Part shown: one piece after another, positions 1 to 4,161 of the stretch
Layout: the number at the start of each line of letters is the position of its first letter
Numbering within the stretch: position 1 is the first letter of the stretch
NCBI GenBank assembly: GCA_002352125.1
Contig: DEHU01000179.1
Span: forward strand, 1,100-6,572
DNA from: Competibacteraceae bacterium UBA2792
GTDB lineage: Bacteria > Pseudomonadota > Gammaproteobacteria > Competibacterales > Competibacteraceae
Reading direction: 5' to 3'
DNA length: 5,473 nucleotides
The notes under the pieces: generated by a model
Databases searched by the model: none
Told to the model about the DNA's origin: nothing
The model's input: the letters and a program-made list of their open reading frames with translations, nothing else
Program-made: the position numbers and the translations under genes

Positions 1-1
1 C

Positions 2-172
2 CACGTCCCGGATTCCTATCGGCGCTATCTGGCCGGCGTCTATCGCAAGCGACTGGATTTGTGGGGCACGCCGATTCGCATCGAATTTCGAGGTGGCGAA
101 AATCCGTATCAACCCGCTGGAGGCCGAACCAGCCGGCCCAAGAGCGGCGGACGCCGGAAATCCGGTAAGTAG
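2..172 (+). CDS. der: GTPase Der (EngA), C-terminal fragment
   Basis: This is the last 56 codons of an ORF that enters from the left edge and ends at TAG (170-172). The translation contains [15 protein letters not shown] followed by [16 protein letters not shown], the typical end of the KH-like domain of the double-GTPase Der. Der binds the maturing 50S ribosomal subunit and is needed for its assembly in the cytoplasm. Both GTPase domains lie outside the window. After the conserved NPY the protein ends in a basic Gly/Arg/Lys/Ser-rich tail of about 20 residues; a short basic tail is common in Der and probably contacts rRNA (inference). The next gene begins about 190 bases downstream behind its own promoter, so Der looks like the end of its transcription unit. 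The identification rests on the C-terminal motif alone, but that motif is distinctive. Confidence 0.9.
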   Translation, partial: HVPDSYRRYLAGVYRKRLDLWGTPIRIEFRGGENPYQPAGGRTSRPKSGGRRKSGK

Positions 173-203
173 ATCCGGGAAACTGCGAGGCGATCGGTTC
201 GCA

Positions 204-218
204 CCAGCGGGATGCTGG
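204..218. repeat. Short inverted repeat after der
   Basis: CCAGC (204-208) and GCTGG (214-218) form a perfect 5-bp stem with a 5-base loop, 32 bases after the der stop codon. No run of T follows, so it is not a convincing intrinsic terminator. It could be a weak 3'-end structure of the der mRNA or chance. Confidence 0.25.
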
Positions 219-245
219 GAGCGTTCGGCATCTCGTGGCTGGTAT

Positions 246-273
246 TTGTTATCTAATATTAGCGTATTATAAT
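246..273 (+). promoter_or_regulatory. Sigma-70-like promoter for the anion-channel gene
   Basis: A perfect -10 hexamer TATAAT (268-273) is preceded after 16 bases by TTGTTA (246-251), which matches four of six bases of the TTGACA -35 consensus. Both lie in an AT-rich island (about 241-283) that contrasts with the GC-rich surroundings. Transcription would start near 279-282. This placement argues against starting the channel protein at the in-frame GTG at 235, which lies upstream of the promoter, and supports the ATG at 364. Short AT palindromes overlap the -10 and could be operators. The call is from base pattern only. Confidence 0.6.
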
Positions 274-279
274 ATATTA
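254..279. repeat. Cluster of AT palindromes over the -10 box
   Basis: Three perfect palindromes lie within 26 bases: TAATATTA (254-261), TATTATAATA (265-274) and TAATATATTA (270-279). The second and third overlap each other and the TATAAT box. AT-only sequence makes such matches easier by chance, but they fall exactly in the spacer, the -10 and the predicted start point, where a repressor would act. No regulator can be named. Confidence 0.35.
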
Positions 280-280
280 A

Positions 281-367
281 ATGAACGCCGATTTTCCTCT
301 CGCACCGAAGTTATCGGGTTTGGGATCAAAACCGAATTTGCACCAGCGCCACGAACTCTCGATATGA
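281..367 (+). CDS. Possible 28-residue leader peptide ORF
   Basis: An ATG at 281 opens a 28-codon frame that ends at TGA (365-367), overlapping the channel start codon at 364 as ATGA. The predicted peptide begins MNADFPLAPK and shows no recognisable domain or membrane segment. The predicted transcription start (about 279-282) falls on this ATG and there is no Shine-Dalgarno sequence, so translation would have to be leaderless. The 364 ATG also lacks a clear ribosome-binding site, which makes coupling through this ORF plausible. A frame this short can arise by chance and I have no homology evidence, so this is a candidate only. Confidence 0.25.
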   Translation: MNADFPLAPKLSGLGSKPNLHQRHELSI

Positions 368-1380
368 ACTCTCCACCTCCCGCGCCAGCCGCACCAGCCG
401 CGACTACCGCTACGTCGCTTCGAAAAACCCATCGGCAGCAGCTCGAACATTTTCCGGTCGCAATCTTTTCGACGGTCATGGGCATGGCTGGCTTGGCGTT
501 GGCGTGGTTAAAAGCGCATACCGTTTTGGGAATGCCGGCGTTGGTCGGCGAGGGACTGCGTGGCGCTACCAGCGCGCTTTTTGTCCTGCTGCTGGTGTTT
601 TTCGGTTTGAAGGCCTTGCGTTACCCCCAAGCGATCAAACTGGAAATGCACCATCCGATCCGGGTCAATTTCATCCCGACCATATCGATTTCTTTGCTCT
701 TGCTGGCAATCTGCTACCTCGAAGCGGCTCCCGAGATCGCATTTTGGTTGTGGGTTGCCGGTACGGCGTTGCATCTTGTCTTGACCTTAGCCATTTTCGG
801 CAGTTGGCTTCACCATACCCATTACGAGATCAAACACGTCAATCCTGCTTGGTTCATTCCGGTGGTCGGCAATATCGTGGTGCCCGTGGCCGGAGTCAGA
901 TTCGCCTCGCCGGAGTTGTCGTGGTTCTTTTTCAGCATCGGTCTGGTATTCTGGATCGTATTGTTGACCGTCGTGCTGTATCGGTTGTTCTTTCACGAAC
1001 CGTTGCCGGCGCGGTTGACGCCGACTTTGTTTATTTTGCTCGCACCGCCTTCGGTGGGTTTCGTCGCTTACGTCAATCTGACTGGCGAGGTGGACGTTTT
1101 TGCGCGCATTCTTTACTACACCGCGCTGTTTTTAGCGCTGCTGTTGGCCAGCAACGCCTTGCGTTTTTTACGGTTACCTTTTTTTATCTCCGCTTGGGCT
1201 TATTCCTTTCCCCTGGCCGCGCTGACGCTCGCTACCTTGGCGATGAGTGTGCGCTTATCCGTGCCCGGTTTTACCCTGTTTGGGTTCGGGTTGTTGGCAC
1301 TGCTCAGCTTGGTGATTGCGGCATTGGTATCGCGGACTTTGTTGGCGGTTTGGCGCGGAGAGGTTTGCGTACCGGAATAG
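364..1380 (+). CDS. TDT/SLAC1 (TehA-like) family anion channel
   Basis: This is a 338-residue integral inner-membrane protein with about ten hydrophobic helices, near residues 31-50, 65-85, 104-120, 126-148, 163-181, 186-210, 219-238, 245-266, 274-296 and 302-328. Helix 1 follows the family-typical LEHFPVAIFSTVMGMAGLA stretch, and helix 7 ends with LLAPPSVGF. The TDT family includes Haemophilus TehA, plant SLAC1 anion channels, yeast malate permease and the Ssu1 sulfite exporter, so passive anion or weak-acid efflux is likely; the substrate is not readable. WAYSFPL (279-285) in helix 9 may carry the gating phenylalanine known in TehA and SLAC1 (inference). The length suits the bacterial family. 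I start at ATG 364, after the promoter at 246-273, not at the in-frame GTG 235, whose 43 extra codons would cross the promoter. The N-terminus (1-18) is Pro/Ala-rich. It leads a forward cluster with the DUF2892 and AhpD-like genes. 'Tellurite resistance' would over-read the homology. Confidence 0.88.
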   Translation: MNSPPPAPAAPAATTATSLRKTHRQQLEHFPVAIFSTVMGMAGLALAWLKAHTVLGMPALVGEGLRGATSALFVLLLVFFGLKALRYPQAIKLEMHHPIRVNFIPTISISLLLLAICYLEAAPEIAFWLWVAGTALHLVLTLAIFGSWLHHTHYEIKHVNPAWFIPVVGNIVVPVAGVRFASPELSWFFFSIGLVFWIVLLTVVLYRLFFHEPLPARLTPTLFILLAPPSVGFVAYVNLTGEVDVFARILYYTALFLALLLASNALRFLRLPFFISAWAYSFPLAALTLATLAMSVRLSVPGFTLFGFGLLALLSLVIAALVSRTLLAVWRGEVCVPE

Positions 1381-1390
1381 CTTATTGTTT

Positions 1391-1405
1391 ATGAAAACTT
1401 TTCAT
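1391..1405. promoter_or_regulatory. 15-base perfect palindrome, possible operator
   Basis: ATGAAAA (1391-1397), one central C, then TTTTCAT (1399-1405) form a perfect inverted repeat in the 53-base gap between the channel and DUF2892 genes, 28 bases before the latter's start codon. The one-base centre suits a dimeric DNA-binding protein better than an RNA hairpin. A poor promoter candidate overlaps it: TTGCGT at 1365-1370, a 17-base spacer, then TTTATG at 1388-1393. E. coli ygaP is controlled by an ArsR-family repressor, so a comparable site before a YgaP-type gene is reasonable, but this is inference. Confidence 0.4.
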
Positions 1406-1433
1406 CCATCATCTCTTCCAGAGAGGTATCATC

Positions 1434-1646
1434 ATGCAAGTCAACGTTGGAACTCCCGATCGGATCGCTCGGATCATTGCGGGGTTGGTGTTGATCGCCT
1501 TGGCCGCCACGGGAACCGTGGGCTGGTGGGGTTGGATCGGCGTTGTGCCGTTGCTGACCGGCCTATTCCGATTCTGCCCTGTTTACCCATTGCTGGGTAT
1601 CAACACCTGTAAAGCCGCTTCTTCCCAAAAGGGATCGATTGGATAA
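1434..1646 (+). CDS. YgaP-type DUF2892 small membrane protein
   Basis: This 70-residue protein starts with MQVNVGTPDRIARIIAG, the signature opening of the DUF2892 / YgaP-like transmembrane domain, followed by two hydrophobic helices (about 12-28 and 31-46). The family-typical C-P-x-Y-P-L-L-G-I-N-T-C segment follows, with cysteines at 48 and 59. The ATG at 1434 has a good ribosome-binding site, GAGAGG (1421-1426), seven bases upstream. In E. coli YgaP this module anchors a rhodanese (sulfurtransferase) domain to the inner membrane; here it stands alone, as in many proteobacteria, so no catalysis can be assigned. The paired cysteines suggest thiol or persulfide chemistry (inference). It ends six bases before the AhpD-like gene, which points to a shared transcript. 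A palindrome upstream may regulate it. Confidence 0.85.
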   Translation: MQVNVGTPDRIARIIAGLVLIALAATGTVGWWGWIGVVPLLTGLFRFCPVYPLLGINTCKAASSQKGSIG

Positions 1647-1652
1647 ACGACC

Positions 1653-1997
1653 GTGAGCAGTAAATCGTTCAAACAGATTACTCAGGATATCAATCAAGCG
1701 CTCGTCGGTTTCCGCAAGGAAGCCGGTGGCACGATGATGGGTTTCGGTGCGATGGCGAAAGCAGCGATGGCGCCCGGTGCGTTGTCGGAGTTGCAAAAGG
1801 AATTGATCGCACTCGCCATCGGGGTCGCGATGCGTTGCGACGGTTGCATCGGTTTTCATATGAAGGCGCTGGTGCGCTTGGCCGTGACCCGCGAGCAACT
1901 CAATGAAACGCTGGCCGTCGCCGTGTATATGGGCGGTGGTCCGTCGCTGATGTATGCCGCCGAAGCCTTACGCGCGTATGAAGAGTTTAAGGATTGA
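1653..1997 (+). CDS. AhpD-like carboxymuconolactone decarboxylase family protein
   Basis: This 114-residue cytoplasmic protein is a single CMD-family all-helical domain. The redox motif is complete: Glu50, Cys62, Cys65 and His69 in EL...RCDGCIGFH, with the same E-(11)-C-x2-C-x3-H spacing as the catalytic residues of Mycobacterium AhpD (E118, C130, C133, H137). The later segment AVAVYMGGGPSLMYAAEAL is also family-typical. Proteins with this motif are peroxidase- or thiol-disulfide-type enzymes; the ring-cleavage decarboxylases of the same family lack the CxxC, so the name 'decarboxylase' should not be taken literally. The start is GTG at 1653, only six bases after the DUF2892 stop and without a strong ribosome-binding site, so coupled translation is likely. 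The likely role is reducing peroxides or other reactive species together with the neighbouring membrane proteins; electron donor and substrate are unknown. Confidence 0.85.
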   Translation: MSSKSFKQITQDINQALVGFRKEAGGTMMGFGAMAKAAMAPGALSELQKELIALAIGVAMRCDGCIGFHMKALVRLAVTREQLNETLAVAVYMGGGPSLMYAAEALRAYEEFKD

Positions 1998-2083
1998 GCG
2001 CTTTTCCGTTTTGCGAAGAGGGGGAGATTTCGGGATTGACCAGCTATTGTCTTTAGGTCGAACAACCTATCGATGAGGGCTGA

Positions 2084-2473
2084 ATGGGCGTTTACTCCTT
2101 CTTCGCCGTGTTCGGCGGCGCCGGTTTGGGAGCTTGTCTGCGCTGGTGGTTGGGCGCTGCTCTCAACCCCATTTTCCCGACGGTGCCGCTTGGAACGTTG
2201 GCGGCGAATCTGCTCGGCGGCTATTTGGTGGGGGTGGCGGTGGCTTTTTTTTCCATCGGCACCAACCTGCCTCCCGAGTTACGCCTGTCGGTGATCACCG
2301 GCTTCATGGGTGGATTGACCACGTTTTCCACTTTTTCGGCCGAAGTCGTTACGCTTCTATCGCGCGGCCAGTTCGGCTGGGCGGTGGCGATGGCGGGTGC
2401 GCATCTGCTCGGGTCGCTGGCGTTGACCGCGCTGGGCATGCTGACGGTCGGGTGGCTGGCGCTTCGCTCTTGA
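2084..2473 (+). CDS. crcB: Fluoride ion channel CrcB/Fluc
   Basis: This 129-residue, four-helix inner-membrane protein matches the CrcB/Fluc family over its whole length. Visible motifs are [11 protein letters not shown] (11-21) in helix 1, [16 protein letters not shown] (35-50) with pore-lining Asn42 in helix 2, and [15 protein letters not shown] (73-87) in helix 3. That last motif contains the two pore phenylalanines (F81, F84) and the Gly77/Thr80 region that holds the central structural sodium. Fluc proteins form antiparallel dual-topology dimers that let fluoride out of the cytoplasm and protect enolase and pyrophosphatase. One gene copy of this length is consistent with a homodimer. The ATG at 2084 follows GAGGG (2075-2079) with a short four-base spacing. 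The 86 bases upstream hold no fluoride riboswitch that I can recognise. It is followed by a DUF190 gene, a recurrent neighbour of crcB. Confidence 0.93.
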   Translation: MGVYSFFAVFGGAGLGACLRWWLGAALNPIFPTVPLGTLAANLLGGYLVGVAVAFFSIGTNLPPELRLSVITGFMGGLTTFSTFSAEVVTLLSRGQFGWAVAMAGAHLLGSLALTALGMLTVGWLALRS

Positions 2474-2504
2474 GCAATTCGAGGCGCATTGCCAACTCCA
2501 TTGG

Positions 2505-2536
2505 CCGCCGCCGCGCCGGCTGGGTTGCGGCGTCGG
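2505..2536 (+). other. GC-rich stem-loop between crcB and DUF190
   Basis: Bases 2505-2514 and 2527-2536 pair as a ten-position stem with one mismatch (C2508/T2533), leaving a 12-base loop. It sits in the 91-base gap, after the crcB stop and about 15 bases before the ribosome-binding site of the DUF190 gene. No T-run follows, so a classic intrinsic terminator is unlikely. It could be a processing or mRNA-stability element setting the channel-to-partner ratio, or chance in GC-rich DNA. Confidence 0.35.
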
Positions 2537-2564
2537 TCGGGTGCGATTGGCGGGAGGATCGGCG

Positions 2565-2894
2565 ATGGACGGTTCGTTTCTGAGGTTCTACATCCGCGAA
2601 AACAAACGCCATCGCAGCAGGCTGCTGTGGGAGTGGTTGCTCGAACAGGGCAACCGGATGGGCATTCGCGGCGGTTCGGCGTTTCGCGCGATGGCCGGTT
2701 TTGGCCAGCACCATCGTCTGCACGAGGATCATTTTTTCGAGCTGGCAGGCACGCTGACCGTGGAGGTCGAGTTCATCGTGACCGAGGTCGAGGCACAGCA
2801 ACTGCTCGATCTGCTACGGGACGAGAAAATCCGGGTGTTTTATGCCCAGATCCCGGCCCGGTTTGGCGCGACGCTGCCGGAACAGGGCGATTGA
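2565..2894 (+). CDS. DUF190 family protein (PII-like fold), CrcB partner
   Basis: This 109-residue soluble protein belongs to the DUF190 family. It shows LRFYIREN near the N-terminus (6-13), then the diagnostic GIRGGSAFRAMAGFG (33-47) and the following HHRLHEDHFFEL (49-60), and the strand VEVEFIVTEVEA (67-78). Family structures have a ferredoxin-like, PII/CutA-type fold that forms oligomers, which suggests a ligand-sensing or transporter-modulating role rather than catalysis; its biochemical function is not established. I chose ATG 2565 over the in-frame GTG 2541 because GGGAGG (2552-2557) lies seven bases before it and the family begins close to the LRFYI strand. It follows crcB on the same strand, and genomes repeatedly pair the two families, so it probably modulates or supports fluoride resistance (inference). 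It ends 80 bases from the convergent PilZ gene. Confidence 0.85.
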   Translation: MDGSFLRFYIRENKRHRSRLLWEWLLEQGNRMGIRGGSAFRAMAGFGQHHRLHEDHFFELAGTLTVEVEFIVTEVEAQQLLDLLRDEKIRVFYAQIPARFGATLPEQGD

Positions 2895-2974
2895 TTTTCC
2901 GGCCCAATGACAAAGTCCATTTCGATGCTCCGGCCCAGAAGGGCGTGGCGATGGATATGGCGATCCTGTAAAGG

Positions 2975-3334
2975 TCAGCCGTCCAACTCGTCGATGATGG
3001 CCTGGATAAATTGGGCTGCTTGCGGGGATAAGTTCGAAAATTGGAAACCGGTGACGTAAGACCCGGGATTATCGTCTTCTTGGCTCCAGACGCTTGTGGC
3101 TTCGACCGGAAGCTCGCCTTTTTTTCCGCTTTCTAGGGAGATATCGAGAACGAGGTGAAAGCGAGCGTTGACCGGCATCGGTTTGTCGCTCAAAAGTCGT
3201 AGCCCTCCCATGCCGATATCGAGAATTTGCCCCAATGAGGAGTCGCTTTCCTGATCGCGGACTTCCAGGTAGAACATGACGCTGTAACGTTCGTACTCGC
3301 GCCTTTCGTTTTCGCTCCAATCATTCTCTATCAT
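2975..3334 (-). CDS. PilZ domain protein, putative c-di-GMP receptor
   Basis: This 119-residue protein is one stand-alone PilZ domain. ERREYERYSV (10-19) supplies the RxxxR c-di-GMP-binding motif (R12 and R16). The second motif, normally (D/N)xSxxG, appears as DIGMGG (39-44), with Gly41 where Ser is usual. SYVTGFQFSNLS (92-103) is the typical last strand and turn, and a C-terminal helix follows. Such proteins bind c-di-GMP in the cytoplasm and pass the signal to motility, pilus or exopolysaccharide machinery; no partner is encoded here. I start at ATG 3334 (minus strand), which has a GAGAAG-like ribosome-binding site four bases upstream. The frame stays open to a TTG at 3415, adding 27 residues unlike the domain, which is less likely. 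It converges on the DUF190 gene and diverges from rnhB, so it seems transcribed alone. Confidence 0.87.
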   Translation of the reverse strand: MIENDWSENERREYERYSVMFYLEVRDQESDSSLGQILDIGMGGLRLLSDKPMPVNARFHLVLDISLESGKKGELPVEATSVWSQEDDNPGSYVTGFQFSNLSPQAAQFIQAIIDELDG

Positions 3335-3567
3335 TAATCTTCTCGTTAAGCCGATGATTTTGGTGATGACGGGATCGTATCGGACCGTCGGCGCGGGGTA
3401 AGGCGAAGCCGCCAAAGCTTTACCCTGCTTAGAGCGTTTACTGACGAGATCGTCGAAAATTGTAATGGGTGCGGTGGCTCGCCGTCTATGGCGGAACGAC
3501 CGTTGGCGCTACACTTCCCGCCCCGATCCTCCCTTGCGCGATTGTTTTCTACCATGTGTTTTTCACC
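3335..3567. other. Divergent intergenic region, PilZ gene / rnhB
   Basis: These 233 bases separate the starts of two divergent genes and must hold promoters for both unless longer starts are used: TTG 3415 for the PilZ gene, GTG 3556 or GTG 3469 for rnhB. I found no pair of hexamers close enough to consensus to name a promoter on either strand, and no tRNA-like or riboswitch-like fold. Only small inverted repeats are visible, such as CGCC/GGCG at 3480-3483 and 3490-3493. Confidence 0.4.
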
Positions 3568-4161
3568 ATGATCGACCTTGTTCTGGTCGCTGGCGTGGAC
3601 GAAGCGGGGCGCGGTCCGTTGGCTGGTCCCGTCGTGGCCGCCGCTGTCGTGCTCGATCCCGCTCGCCCGATCACCGGCTTGGCCGATTCCAAAAAACTCG
3701 GCGCTGCCCGGCGCGAATACCTGGCGGACGCAATCCGCGCCGAAGCGTTGGCTTGGGCGCTAGGCCGTGCCGATGTCGCCGAAATCGACCGGCTCAACAT
3801 TTTACAGGCGACGCTGTTGGCGATGCGGCGGGCGGTTGCGGCCTTGCCGGTCGTTCCGCTCAAGGTGTTGGTGGACGGCAATCGTTGTCCGCCGCTGAAC
3901 TGTCCCTGCGAGGCCATCGTCAAGGGCGACGCCACCGTGCCGGCGATCAGCGCAGCCTCGATTCTGGCCAAGGTCGCGCGGGATGCGGAACTGCGCGAAC
4001 TGCACGACCGTTATCCGCAGTACCATTTCGCCCGCCACAAGGGCTATCCGACCGCGGAACATCTGGACGCCCTGCGTCGCCACGGCCCCTGTCCGGCACA
4101 TCGCCGTTCCTTCGCTCCCGTCGCTGCCTTGCTGCAGACCGCCATCGAGATCCGGCCATGA
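3568..4161 (+). CDS. rnhB: Ribonuclease HII
   Basis: This 197-residue cytoplasmic enzyme cuts the RNA strand of RNA:DNA hybrids and starts removal of single ribonucleotides misinserted into DNA. The acidic active site is complete: Asp11 and Glu12 in [15 protein letters not shown], Asp103 in LVDGN and Asp121 in [21 protein letters not shown]. The GRG motif (14-16) and Tyr160 in HKGYPT are the residues that recognise the ribonucleotide-deoxyribonucleotide junction in this family. The length is that of the E. coli enzyme. I chose ATG 3568 because the family begins a few residues before the VDEAGRG motif. The frame continues upstream to GTG 3556 and GTG 3469, and none of these starts has a good ribosome-binding site, so the start is the least certain point. 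Its stop overlaps the dnaE start (ATGA, 4158-4161), indicating coupled translation. The lpxA-lpxB genes that precede rnhB in enterobacteria are absent. Confidence 0.95.
   Translation: MIDLVLVAGVDEAGRGPLAGPVVAAAVVLDPARPITGLADSKKLGAARREYLADAIRAEALAWALGRADVAEIDRLNILQATLLAMRRAVAALPVVPLKVLVDGNRCPPLNCPCEAIVKGDATVPAISAASILAKVARDAELRELHDRYPQYHFARHKGYPTAEHLDALRRHGPCPAHRRSFAPVAALLQTAIEIRP

Noticed and set aside
235..363. N-terminal extension of the channel protein from GTG 235
   Set aside because: The 43 extra codons read across the best promoter in the window and encode sequence unlike the family's N-terminus; ATG 364 is preferred.
364..1380. Annotation as a tellurite-resistance protein
   Set aside because: The TehA name comes from an overexpression phenotype; the sequence supports only a TDT/SLAC1-type anion channel, and no tehB methyltransferase is nearby.
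504..1394. 296-residue forward open frame over the channel gene
   Set aside because: It overlaps the strongly supported channel gene in another frame, has Arg-rich low-complexity content and no recognisable motif; it is a by-product of GC-rich codon use.
1998..2083. Fluoride riboswitch before crcB
   Set aside because: I looked for the GG-GATGG-type 5' segment and the downstream TGATG-type segment that form the fluoride pseudoknot. GATGAG at 2072-2077 is isolated and too close to the start codon. Only a 5-bp stem (TAGGT 2054-2058 / ACCTA 2065-2069) is visible.
2933..2944. GCCC-AGAA-GGGC hairpin as a bidirectional terminator between the convergent genes
   Set aside because: The stem is only four base pairs and has no T-run on either strand. 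A nearby nine-base direct repeat TCCGGCCCA (2898-2906 and 2929-2937) is also too short to interpret.
2489..2971. 160-residue forward frame spanning the DUF190 gene and the gap to the PilZ gene
   Set aside because: The DUF190 frame has the conserved motifs and a good ribosome-binding site; this frame has neither and is rich in Arg/Gly/Ala.
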